From: Pantoea wallisii
GTDB taxonomy: Bacteria; Pseudomonadota; Gammaproteobacteria; Enterobacterales; Enterobacteriaceae
Assembly (NCBI RefSeq): GCF_002095485.1
Contig: NZ_MLFS01000007.1
Location: 47,359-111,358 of the forward strand
Length of the DNA: 64,000 nucleotides
Direction: 5' to 3'
Shown here one piece after another: positions 19,053-28,847 of the stretch; the first letter of the stretch is position 1, and each line of letters begins with the position of its first letter. A model generated the notes under the pieces. The model ran no database searches and was not told where the DNA came from. It saw only the letters and a list, made by a program, of their open reading frames with translations. The position numbers and the translations under genes were made by a program.

Positions 19053-19452
19053 AAGTATTCTCCACCAAAATCAGCAACGGCGTGATTACCGTTGCCAGCC
19101 CAGCATAACGGGGGAGAGGATGGCACCATGTACCAGAATCGTCTCGTTTCTAAGACTGATCTTAATAAGTTCTGCTAATTAAAAAGAGATTAAAAACAGC
19201 AAGATAATGCTCATGGCATTTCTCGATGAGGCTTTATGTAGCTGAAGTTATGCCACTGGAAAGGTCGATAGCTGTCCCGCAGCGGCAACCGGAAAAGCCC
19301 AGTATAATTAACTTTTCTCATAAGCTGATTGGATTAGTCATGTTAATCTTTTGTTACTTTTGGTATTGCGATTGTAAAGTGCAATGGTGATTGCGATCAC
19401 ATCTATTCTTGGCATGGCAGGCTACAACTGCTCAAAAACCTGGAAGGATACT
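19053..19452. other. Divergent promoter region
   Basis: 400 bases between the Ig-repeat gene and the citrate-type transporter, AT-richer than its flanks. It holds a CRP-like site at 19386-19401 (listed separately). No gene or structured RNA was recognised. Confidence 0.55.
19386..19401. promoter_or_regulatory. CRP-like site upstream of the citA-like gene
   Basis: GGTGA-TTGCGA-TCACA matches nine of ten CRP core positions with the correct six-base spacer. It lies about 50 bases before the transporter ATG, so it could be either an activating site close to the promoter or a chance palindrome. Confidence 0.45.
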
Positions 19453-20775
19453 ATGAGCACCCATTCATCTTTACAAAAGCCGGCCAGAAGTGGGGCCAAA
19501 ACCATCTTTAGCGTTACCAGCGGTAACTTCCTTGAGATGTACGATTTCATGGTGTTTGGCTATTACGCCACGGCGATAGCCAAAACCTTTTTCCCCGGTG
19601 ACGATCCCTTTGCCTCGTTAATGCTCACGCTGATGACCTTCGGCGCGGGCTTCCTGATGCGTCCGCTTGGCGCCATCATTCTGGGCGCCTATATCGATCA
19701 TCACGGTCGCCGCAAAGGCCTGCTGCTGACGCTCGGCCTGATGGCGCTGGGCACGCTGACCATCGCCCTGGTACCGGGCTATGCCACGCTGGGTGCCGCA
19801 GCGCCGATTCTGATTCTGCTTGGCCGTCTGCTGCAGGGCTTCTCCGCCGGCGTGGAGCTGGGTGGCGTCTCGGTTTATCTCGCTGAAGTGGCGCCAAAAG
19901 GGCGCAAAGGCTTCTACGTTAGCTGGCAGTCCGGCAGCCAGCAGGTGGCGGTGATCTTCGCAGCACTGCTCGGCCTGGCCCTGAACCATCTGCTGGCGAA
20001 GGATGCCGTTACCGAGTGGGGCTGGCGTATTCCGTTTGTGGTCGGCTGCCTGATTGTGCCGTTCCTGTTCTGGATCCGCCGCATGCTGGAGGAGACCGAA
20101 GCCTTCAGCCAGCGCAAATCACACCCGTCAATGGGGCAGATTGTACGTTCGGTCGGGCAGAACTGGGCGCTGGTGCTGGCCGGGATGCTGATGGTGGTGA
20201 CCACCACCGTGATGTTCTACATGATTACCGCGTTTACGCCGACGTTCGGTAAGACGGTGCTGCTGATGAGCGATAAGCAGAGCTTCCTTGTGACGCTGTT
20301 TGTCGGCATCTCCAACCTGTTCTGGCTGCCGGTGATGGGCGCGCTGTCGGATCGCATCGGCCGTCGTCCGCTGCTGATCGTCTTTACCATTTTGATGATC
20401 CTGACCACCTGGCCGGTGCTGCACGGGCTGGTGGGATCGCCCACCTTTGCGCATCTGGTAGAGGCCGAGCTGTGGCTGTCGTTCCTGTACGCCAGCTATA
20501 ACGGCGCGATGGTGGTGTATCTGGCGGAGATCATGCCAGCGGAGGTGCGGGCATCAGGTTTTTCGCTGGCGTATAGCCTGGCAACGGCGCTGTTTGGCGG
20601 TTTTACCCCGGCCATCTCCAGTTATCTGATTCACGCCACAGGGGATAAAGCGATGCCGGGCGTTTGGCTGTCGTTTGCCGCGGTGTGCGGCCTGGCAGGG
20701 ACGTTGTTGATCGGCCGGATGGTGAAGCAGTATCAGGCGCAGCACACCGCAGCGCCGGTCGGTGCTCCGCTGTAA
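19453..20775 (+). CDS. CitA-like MFS transporter (citrate/tricarballylate:H+ symporter family)
   Basis: A 440-residue major facilitator of the metabolite:H+ symporter family with twelve predicted membrane segments. Blocks VTSGNFLEMYDFMVFGYYA, RPLGAIILGAYIDHHGRRKG, GRLLQGFSAGVELGGVSVYL and EWGWRIPF match CitA/TcuC-type citrate and tricarballylate carriers. It probably imports a tricarboxylate or related carboxylate. The ATG at 19453 follows AAGGA; an upstream in-frame start at 19384 would add 23 unlike residues. It is monocistronic, with REP-like palindromes after the stop. Substrate assignment within the family is uncertain. Confidence 0.82.
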   Translation: MSTHSSLQKPARSGAKTIFSVTSGNFLEMYDFMVFGYYATAIAKTFFPGDDPFASLMLTLMTFGAGFLMRPLGAIILGAYIDHHGRRKGLLLTLGLMALGTLTIALVPGYATLGAAAPILILLGRLLQGFSAGVELGGVSVYLAEVAPKGRKGFYVSWQSGSQQVAVIFAALLGLALNHLLAKDAVTEWGWRIPFVVGCLIVPFLFWIRRMLEETEAFSQRKSHPSMGQIVRSVGQNWALVLAGMLMVVTTTVMFYMITAFTPTFGKTVLLMSDKQSFLVTLFVGISNLFWLPVMGALSDRIGRRPLLIVFTILMILTTWPVLHGLVGSPTFAHLVEAELWLSFLYASYNGAMVVYLAEIMPAEVRASGFSLAYSLATALFGGFTPAISSYLIHATGDKAMPGVWLSFAAVCGLAGTLLIGRMVKQYQAQHTAAPVGAPL

Positions 20776-20780
20776 ATCCA

Positions 20781-20841
20781 GGTGCGCATGAATGCGCACC
20801 CTACAGGTATGTGCCTGTTACATGCCAGGTGCGCACCCTGG
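20781..20841. repeat. REP-like palindromes after the citA-like gene
   Basis: 20781-20800 is GGTGCGCATGAATGCGCACC followed by CTAC (GTAG on the minus strand). 20825-20841 is a shortened copy (CCAGGTGCGCACCCTGG) whose CATNNATG centre is lost. Located between convergent genes. Confidence 0.78.
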
Positions 20842-20870
20842 AATTGACCGTGCACGACCCGGCCCGCCAC

Positions 20871-21832
20871 CTAAAACGCCACATCCACCACCACGTTATC
20901 GGTGTAATTCCCGGCGGCGGGCGTGTTCTGCGTGGTCAGAATGCGCGCCGTATAGGTAAAATTGCGCGTCACGGTATCGGCGTTCAGCGAGGTCGAGGTG
21001 CTGCTGCTCCAGCGGTCGGTGCCGGTCGGTCCCCAGCGTGTTGTCGTGGTGGTGCCCTTATAGATATCGTATGCCAGACGGTTGGTGCCGCTCGCCATCT
21101 GGCGCGTGGTGCCGCTGTAATAACTGCCGTTGCTCAGCCCCACCGTATAGGTGCTGCCTTTTGAACACACCACATTGATGGTCTGCTGCACGGTGGAAAA
21201 ACTGCCGACCAGTGGCGCGCTGCCAAAGCTCACGTTGGGCGCGGTGATGGTGGTGCAATCATTGGTAATCACCATATTCACCGTAATCGGCATCGCGGTG
21301 CCGGTGCTGCTCTGCACCGTTCCCACGCACAAACCCGCCACGTTCAATCCGGCACAGACGTTATAACTCACCGTCAACGTAATGGTGGTGGTATAGGTTC
21401 CGGCGGCGATCACCTGGCCCGGCACGGTGCGGAAATAGAGCGGAATATTAAAATTAAGGCTATTGCCCAGCCCCAGCAGGCGGATGAGTTCCAGCGATAG
21501 CTGCCGCCCTGCTGCAGCTCGGTGGCGCAGGCGCTGTCAATACAGAGCTCAATCGGCACGTTATCGGTACCGGCCGCTGTGGCCTTCATGGTGGCGCGCG
21601 TGCCGGTCAGATAGCTGGCGGTGGTAAAGGCGTAAGCGATGTAATCCGTGCCCAGCAGGTTAAGCGTGCCGGTGCCGCAGTTCACGTTGGTCGTACTGGA
21701 GGTCGGGACCACCGTAGACTGCACATAAAAGGTGGTCTGCGGGCCAAAACTGGCGGCGGGCGCAGAGAGCGAGCATAGCGCATAGCTGCTGCCGGGCAGC
21801 AAAATCAGCAGCAATAACAGAATTTTTCTCAT
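20871..21832 (-). pseudogene. Csu-type pilus tip adhesin (two spore coat U domains), frameshifted
   Basis: Joined across one frameshift this gives about 320 residues: a Sec signal (MRKILLLLLILLPGSSYA), then two spore coat U (SCPU) domains, the layout of CsuE-like tip adhesins in archaic chaperone-usher pili. The upstream frame breaks after GGSYRWNSSA. The downstream frame reads LLGLGNSLNFNIPLYFRTVPGQV and continues to VVVDVAF. A GCCTG where GCCCTG is expected (21479-21480 on the plus strand) explains the break. The start overlaps the usher stop as ATGA, and it is the last gene of the operon. Confidence 0.8.
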
Positions 21833-24263
21833 GGTGAGATCCCTGACTGTGAAGAGGTTGCGCCGGGCGTTGCCGCGCCAGGCGGCGCCGGTGGCAGCGG
21901 GCAGGTGAGCGGTCCATAGGTCTGCAGGGCTTTTGGCTGGCCATTCTCAATCGCCAGCGTGGTTTCGCACTGGCGTCCGTCCGGCGTCACCACGCGTATC
22001 GGGTTACTGGCGCCCAGATCCTCCATCCACACGATGCCGTCCCAGCCGACGTATTCAGTGGCCCGATCCGGCCGCAGCACCTGGCTGGAGACCGGTAGCG
22101 GCTGGCCGTCGCTGTCGTGCAGCACCACGCTGGCGGCGCGCAGTCGCTCCACCGGGAAATTGAGCAGATAGCCGCTCTTGCGCTTCACCGCAAAGCGCTG
22201 CTCCACTTTCGGTGCGGTCATATCGGCGGGCAGATCGAGCGTATCGATATCGTACTTCGCGCCGTAATAGCTGCTGATCGAGGGCACCAGCAGATAACCG
22301 TCGTTGTCCGTGCGGCCCATTGACTGGTTCTCATAACGCACCGTCACATCCGGATAGTGGGTTTTCACCACCACAAATGCATCGTTGATGTCGTTCGCAG
22401 CAAATACGCGGTCATCCATCAGCACCAGCGCACCGGTGAAGTCGGCCCACTGCGTGGTGTTGTCATCATCCCCGTAAAAACCGGCGGAAGTGTCGATTTT
22501 GTTGTTGCGATAGCGCAGGCTGCCCTGGCGATAGTCGCCGCTGTCACCGCCCTGGCGGGCCCATGAAGCGTCATAAGCAAAGCCGCCGTCGGTTGGCATG
22601 GCGCGCGACACGTACAGGCGCTGATTGTTGCGGCCCTGCTGGTCGCGTTCAATGCTGACGGAGGCGCTGCTCTGCTCGCCAAACGGGATGATCAGTGAGA
22701 TCGCGCCGCTCCAGTCGCCCTGTTCCCGATCGCGGCTGGCGGAGATATAGAGGCTGCTGTTGCCCCACAGGTTTTTGCTCCACGAGAGGTTCCACAGCCG
22801 GGTGCGATCGCCGGCGCTTCCGGCGATATCCAGATACGCCAGGCCAAGACTGCCGTAGCGATCAAGCGAGACGCTGGCGGTGTACTGGGCGCTGCGGCGC
22901 GCCAGCGAGTAGCTGGTATTGGCGCTATCGCCGCGGCTGCTCACCAGCGCGAGGTTAGCGAAATCGGCGCTACGCAGCGTGTGCTGCGTGCCCAGGCTGA
23001 ACCAGCTGTTGTTGTACTGATAGCCCCAGCTGTACTGCGTGCCGGGCTTGCCCGCCATCTGGCTCTGCGCCAGTGCACCGTTCACTACGCCCAGGCTACC
23101 CATCTTCACCAGCCCGCCGGCCCCGCCCATCGCCACGTCGTTGCTGCCTTCGGCGTGTGACTCCAGCGTCAGCCAGTCATTCACGCCGTAACGCCAGGAT
23201 CCGCTGGCAGCGGCGGCGCCATAATCGAAGTTCTTCACGCCGTAGTTTTCACGAATCGCCCCGGCGGAGAAGGCGTAATCAGAGAGCCCTTGCTTCAGCA
23301 GGCTGCTGGAGACGTAGAACGGCAGGGTGGTGGTCACGCGGCGACCTACCGCATCGGTGGTGGTGATCACCGCATCGCCGGCGCCGTTAACGAACGGCAC
23401 ATTGGTCAGCGACCACGGCCCCGGCTGCACATCGGCCTGGGCGCTGCGGTAGCCGTTAATAAACAGATCGACAGAGGAGGGCACCGCCGCCTGGCCATTA
23501 AAGGCGGGCAGCGGATAGGTGACCAGATCGGGCCGTACGCTGAAGTCACGCGCAATCTGCACGCCGCCAAGGCGCACGCTGTTGCTCCAGCCCAGCGCAT
23601 CGGTAATCACATCCCCGGCGCGCCAGCTCAGCGCCGCGTTTTCGTTCTCATTGCTCAGCCAGGTATCGTAACGGATATAGCCCTCCTGCTGGCCGCTGGC
23701 GCCCCCCTCCAGCTGCTGCGTATAGACGCCGTTGGTAGAGAACTGCCCGGCCGGGCCAAACAGGCGCAGCTCGTTCCAGCTGGAGAGGCGCGAGCCGGCG
23801 TTATCGGTGCGCGTGGCGTAGAAGTCGTAGTTGAGCAGCGCACCGTTGCTGGCGCGGCCGGGATAGCGCGGACACTCTGCGCCTGGCCGATGGTCTGCTC
23901 CGGCAGCCAGGCCGGCGGCACCGTCAGCAACAGGCGCTGGCGCCGCTCGTCATACTCCACTTTCACGCCGCTCAGCTGGCTCACCGCAATCTGCTGGCCC
24001 TGCAGCTTCTCCGCCGGAATACCGGCGCGCTGCAGATCGCCGCTGCGCAGCCAGAAGTCGCCGTTCTTACGCTCCACCGGCACGATGTTGCCGCGCTCGC
24101 CCTGATTCACCACCAGCTCCAGCATATATTGCTGACCGCTGGCGCTGTTCTGCAGCGCAGGCGGGGGCGGCAGCTCGGAGAAGGTCTCCGCGCTGCTGCT
24201 AAAGGGGAAGAGTGACAGCGCGCTGGCAATCGCCAGCGCACACGGATGCGGCGTGCGTTTCAT
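21829..24263 (-). pseudogene. Csu-type fimbrial usher (outer membrane), frameshifted
   Basis: Joined product about 811 residues, normal for a CsuD-like usher of the FimD/PapC superfamily, which exports and assembles pilin subunits through the outer membrane. The first frame has a signal peptide and the usher N-terminal domain up to WLPEQTIGQAQS. The second resumes at PRYPGRASNGALLNYDFYA and holds the beta barrel, plug region (VFAANDINDAFVVVKT) and C-terminal domains. One C/G is missing at 23870-23871 (GG where GGG is expected). Chaperone stop and usher start overlap by one base; the adhesin start overlaps the usher stop. No other damage is visible, so a sequencing error is plausible. Confidence 0.85.
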
Positions 24264-24964
24264 CAGCGCGCGGCAGCGCTGCGCCAGTGGCCTTTGTTAA
24301 CGTCGGCCGCTAGCTCACCGCTCACGTTGCTGGTCAGCGGCCAGCGGTAACGGCTGTTGGCCAGCACGTAGCCAAACAGGCCGTTGCCAAGTGCGCGCCC
24401 GCCTACCGTCACATTGCTCAGGCGTGCATGCCCGTTGCCGCGGTTGGTCAGCTCCAGCCAGCGTTTGCCGTCGCTGTTCACGGTTTGCCAGCTCAGATCG
24501 GCTTTGGCGCTCGCTTTGGTTAAGCCGTTGCCGTAGACAAACAGCGGCACTGAGTAGCGCATCTGGAAGGTCAGCCCGGCCTGATTATCGCCCGGCGTGC
24601 GCGGCGTCGGGATCTCATCCAGCACCACGCGATACGCCATCTCGCGCCCGGCTTCTGGTGGCGTCTGCTTGATTAAACGCACCAGCTGCTTCTGCCCGGG
24701 TTCCAGCCGCACCATGGGCGGGCTCGCCACCACCTGCTGTTGGGTTTGATACTGCTCCTGGCCGTTCACCTGCTGCCAGTTAAAGATGCGCACCTGCATG
24801 ATGGTGGACGCATTGCCCCGGTTCTCCAGCCACAGCTCGCTGGCTTTCTCTTCCGGATCAATCGCCGGATCGATCGGCCAGATCATCAGCGAGTTGGCGG
24901 CGTGGACGGCGGGCGTCAGGGCCAGCAGAAACAACAGACACAGGGCGCGCAGGCTCATCATCAT
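24263..24964 (-). CDS. Csu-type periplasmic pilus chaperone
   Basis: A 233-residue PapD-like chaperone: signal peptide (LRALCLLFLLALTPAVHA), then two Ig-like domains with IWPIDPAIDPEEKASELWLENRG in the first strands, the subunit-binding arginine region MVRLEPGQKQLVRLI, and YRVVLDEIP. It donates a strand to SCPU subunits and delivers them to the adjacent usher. Three tandem ATG codons overlap at 24958-24964; AAGGA upstream fits the second or third best. It sits between the second pilin and the usher, the usual csuC position. Confidence 0.9.
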   Translation of the reverse strand: MMMSLRALCLLFLLALTPAVHAANSLMIWPIDPAIDPEEKASELWLENRGNASTIMQVRIFNWQQVNGQEQYQTQQQVVASPPMVRLEPGQKQLVRLIKQTPPEAGREMAYRVVLDEIPTPRTPGDNQAGLTFQMRYSVPLFVYGNGLTKASAKADLSWQTVNSDGKRWLELTNRGNGHARLSNVTVGGRALGNGLFGYVLANSRYRWPLTSNVSGELAADVNKGHWRSAAAR

Positions 24965-24986
24965 TCATCCTTTTTAAGTACCACCG

Positions 24987-25502
24987 TCACCAGCTCAGCG
25001 TGACGGTTAATGTATCGGTATAGGTCCCGGCGCGCGTCGGGCCGGGCAGGGTTAACAGGCCGTAGATCGGCAACACGATGTTATTGGCATTGGTGTAGCT
25101 CAGCGCCACGGGCGAGTTCACGGGAATCGCCGTGGTGTGCGCCGCGTTGGTATAGAGGCTATACGCCACGGTATTAGTGTTACTGGTGTGCTTGAGGTTG
25201 CGGCTGGAGGCGTAATTAGCACCGCCGTTGATGCTCATGCTCACGGCGGTGCCTGGCGTACAGGCGAGGTTGATGGTGGTGCTCTGCACGTAGCTGGCGC
25301 TGACGCTGCTCCTGGAGACGCCAGACTGCGTACCGAAATTAAGCGTGCCGAATACCCCGGTATTGGTACCGGAGACAACACAGCCTGCCACCACTGACGC
25401 AGAGACCTGGAAGGATGCCGTTGGCAATCCCCAGGCAGAGACGCTCCCTATCAGCAGGGCGAGGCCGCCTGCGCGGTGCACCCAACATTGCACTGCGGCC
25501 AC
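24987..25502 (-). CDS. Spore coat U (SCPU) domain pilin subunit
   Basis: About 170 residues: a hydrophobic export signal (GGLALLIGSVSAWG) and one SCPU domain with a cysteine pair (AGCVVSG and INLACTPG) and the C-terminal GTYTDTLTVTLSW strand typical of the family. It is probably a minor or adaptor subunit of the Csu-type pilus. The start is uncertain: GTG at 25502 has almost no ribosome-site spacing, while GTG at 25493 lies eight bases after AGGG. The chaperone begins 22 bases downstream. Confidence 0.8.
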   Translation of the reverse strand: MAAVQCWVHRAGGLALLIGSVSAWGLPTASFQVSASVVAGCVVSGTNTGVFGTLNFGTQSGVSRSSVSASYVQSTTINLACTPGTAVSMSINGGANYASSRNLKHTSNTNTVAYSLYTNAAHTTAIPVNSPVALSYTNANNIVLPIYGLLTLPGPTRAGTYTDTLTVTLSW

Positions 25503-25524
25503 CCTGATTACCTTAAAGCTGGCC

Positions 25525-26093
25525 TCAGTAGTTCACCGCCACGTTGATGACATCCGTGTAGGTGCCGGCCGGTATCAGCGGGTTAAAGCCGCCGCCCACC
25601 ACGCGACCATAGATGGCGTAGTTGGTGCCGAGCGTAGGGTCCGTAGTGCCGCTGGCGGCGATGTTGGTATTGTTGGCGATCGCGGTCGTAAAGGCATTGT
25701 CGCTGTAGAGGGTGTACGCGATGCTTGGGTGTTATCGGAGCCTAGCACCAGATAGCGCGGCTGGCCGCTTACCGTACCGTAGACCGTGGCCGGCGCCGTG
25801 TTGCTGCTGGTCACCTGCACGTTAAAGGTCTGTCCGGTGGTGCAGCGCACGAAGATACCGTTCCCGGCGGCGCCCACTAAGGTGGCGTTTAGCGTGTCAA
25901 ACGTGGCCGCGCTGCTACCAAAGTTCAGGGTACCGAAGTTAACGCCGGTGGTGGCAGACTGACCGTTCACCAGGCAGCCGGTGGTTAAGGTCAGCGTGGC
26001 ATTGATGGTTCCCGTTGTGGTGGCAGCAAAAGCAGCAACCGGGGCGAGCGCGGCGCTCAGGCTGGAAGCCAAAAGAAAAAGCTTGAATTTCAT
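25525..26093 (-). pseudogene. Spore coat U (SCPU) major pilin subunit, frameshifted
   Basis: First gene of the pilus operon. A signal peptide (MKFKLFLLASSLSAALAPVAAFA) is followed by one SCPU domain with GCLVNG and IFVRCTTGQ cysteines. The frame reads correctly to LVLGSDNTQ; the next correct residues, IAYTLYSDNAFTTAI, continue in another frame to GTYTDVINVAVNY and a TGA at 25525. One base is missing near 25733-25736. Rejoined length is about 189 residues, as expected. The start chosen is the second ATG (26093), six bases after AAGGA. Probably the CsuA/B-like major subunit. Confidence 0.8.
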
Positions 26094-26099
26094 AATCAT

Positions 26100-26591
26100 T
26101 CCTTACTGATTATAGGGAGTCAGTGCTTTTTCACCTGGTAGTTTATTTATGAAATGAACCCAAAAGTACGAAGGTGCCGCGAACGGCCAACAAACGTAAT
26201 GCCCCGCCCGTAAAGAGAATCACCGGAGCTGGAGTTAGTGATTTATATCAGTTTTCTTTACTATAGAACACCATTTTGCCGGTTGTGCAGTTGGGCGCGG
26301 ATTTTTCACTAATCAATTCACACTTTTTGCCGATAACGCAGTAACAACAAGGGCTAACGAGCTGTTAAAAAAACTAAACGGCGAGTGATTTCACCCTCTA
26401 CCGCGGCCAGCGGTTCAATGCTATGTTCATGCATTAATCAGATAACATTAATTTTCCGGCCGCGAAAGACGATGAAAATAACAGTACGCCGTGCCGCGTC
26501 ACGCATGGTCATTACGCTTTGATCGCTATTTTTCCCTGTTTATTTGACGATACAGCACCTGCTCCGCAGCGGGTTGAGTTGAGGAGCGCAC
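26100..26591. other. Divergent intergenic region
   Basis: 492 bases between the pilus operon and the first MHYT gene, visibly AT-rich compared with both sides. It must hold both promoters. I saw no open reading frame, REP-like palindrome or recognisable operator in it. Confidence 0.5.
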
Positions 26592-28687
26592 ATGTTGCTG
26601 GTTACCTGGGATAGCGTTCTGATTGCCGTTTCGCTTATCGTCGTGTTTATTGCCGCCTTTACCGCCCTGGATACTGCCGGGCGCGTCGCCGTCTCACGTG
26701 GGCTGCTGGCAAAACTGTGGCTGGTGGGCGGCGGCACGGCAATGGGCATTGGCGTCTGGGCGATGCACTTTATCGGCATGCTGGCGATGATGATGCCGAT
26801 GTCCATGCGCTACGACATCCCGCTGACCTCGCTCTCGCTGCTGGTGGCGATTGTCACCAGCATTATGGCCTTTGCACAAGCCGTGCAGGGCAGCCATCTG
26901 ACCCGCCGCCGGCTGGTGCGCGGCACGCTGATTCTGGGCAGCGGCGTGGTCGCCATGCACTACATCGGCATGAATGCACTACTGATTGAGCCTGCCATCG
27001 GCTGGAACAGGTCGCTGGTGGCGCTCTCGGTGTTCATCGCCTATGCGGCGTCCGGCGCGGCATTGTGGCTGGCGTTTCACCTGCGCCAGGGCGAAAACCT
27101 GCTGCTGATGCGCGCCTGCGCCGCGCTGGTGATGGGCATTGCCATCGCCGGCATGCACTACACCGGCATGGCGGCGGCGCAGTTCACTATGCCGGGCAGT
27201 ATGCAGCATCACGGCGTCAGCAGGATGGGCTGGCGGTATGGGTGACCATCATCACGCTCTCTATCCTTGGGCTCACGCTGCTGATCTCGATGCTGGATGC
27301 GCAGCTGCGCGCCGCGCGGCTGGCGGCGAAGCTGCGACACGCCAACAGCGAACTGCGCCAGCTGGCGATGCACGATAACCTCACCACCTTGCCGAATCGC
27401 GTCATGCTGGAGCAGCAGCTCCAGGCGCAGATCAAACACGCCACGCTGCACAACGAAACCTTCGCGCTGATGTTTATGGATCTTGACGGCTTCAAGGCGG
27501 TCAATGACACCTGGGGCCATCACGTGGGCGATCGCCTGCTGATTGCGGTGGCCGAACGGCTGCGCAGCCAGCTGGACCCGGAGATTCTGCTGGCGCGCCT
27601 CGGCGGCGATGAGTTTGTTATGCTCTGCCCGCACTACATCACCCAGCAGGCCGAAGCGCTGGCGCAGCGGCTGGTGCACGCCATTGATGCCGCCTTTGAG
27701 CTGGACCGCTACTCGCTGCGCGTGTCGCTCAGCATCGGTATTGTGATCTTCCCGGAGCACGGGCGCAGCCAGCAGGAGATGATGTTCAACGCTGACTCCG
27801 CCATGTACCACACCAAACACTGCGGACGTAACGGCTTTAGCCTGTTTGAGCCGACGATGAGCGCCGTGGCGCAGCATCAGCTGGCGCTGGCGAACGATCT
27901 GTGGAACGCGCTGGAGTTCCACGAGATGCGCCTGTTCTATCAGCCCAAATTCCGCGCCGGCGGCACAGTGCTGATGGGCTTTGAGGCGCTTCTGCGCTGG
28001 CAGCATCCGCGTCGTGGCCTGCTGATGCCGGATATGTTCCTGCCGCGCGCCGAAAAGACCGGCCAGATTGTGGCGCTGGGCAACTGGGTAATCAACGAAG
28101 CCTGCCGCCAGCTGCGCCAGTGGCACGACGAAGGCCACCTGTCGTTGAGCGTCTCGGTCAACTTGTCCGCCCTGCAGTTTCATCAACGCGATCTCATCGA
28201 AACGTTGCGCCAGGCGCTACAGCGCCATCAGCTGCCGGAAGCGTCGCTGATGCTGGAGATCAGCGAGGTTATCGCCATGCGCGATCCGCAGTTCAGCCAG
28301 CGGCGCATCGCCGAGCTGCACCAGCTGGGCGTGCGCGTGGCGATCGATAAATTTGGTATCGGCTACGCCAATCTGCTGCACCTTAAACATCTGGAAGCCA
28401 GCGAGCTGAAGATCGATCGCGCCTTTATCAACAGCCTGCGCGCCGACAGCGAAGATGCCACGGTGGTGACCGCCATGCTGACGCTGGCGCAGAGCCTTAA
28501 CCTGCGCATGGTGGCCGAAGGCGTGGAGACGGAAGAGCAGCAGCGGCTGCTGACCGGCCTGGGCTTTGATACCCTGCAGGGCTATCTGCTGGGTAAACCT
28601 ACGCCGGCTGAGCGCATCGGCGAGTTCACCGCGCCGCCGCTGACCGGGCATTTTCCAGACAGTGCCTTACCGCTGACCAGCGCGTGA
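26592..28687 (+). pseudogene. MHYT-GGDEF-EAL c-di-GMP protein, frameshifted, EAL loop degenerate
   Basis: Rejoined product about 698 residues. The N-terminal MHYT sensor has seven membrane segments with MHFIGM, MHYIGM and MHYTGM motifs, proposed to bind copper and sense a diatomic gas. GGDEF and EAL domains follow. The frame from 26592 fails after HGVSR; the correct frame resumes with DGLAVWVTIITLS (one base missing near 27219-27225). The GGDEF motif is intact. The EAL domain keeps EALLRW, but the loop usually written DDFGTG reads DKFGIG, so phosphodiesterase activity is doubtful. A paralogue follows 160 bases downstream. ATG at 26592 has GAGGAG five bases before it. Confidence 0.85.
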
Positions 28688-28847
28688 CCAGCAATTTTAA
28701 TATTCCTCCGCATCGGAAGCTTTCATCGTTCAGTGACTCACATCGGCAGCGCGTCTGCCGATAATTTCCACTACAAAACCAATAACACTCCGTTAAATCT
28801 CACAACACCACAGCTGACGTAACACAGCTTTTATATGGGAAATCACT

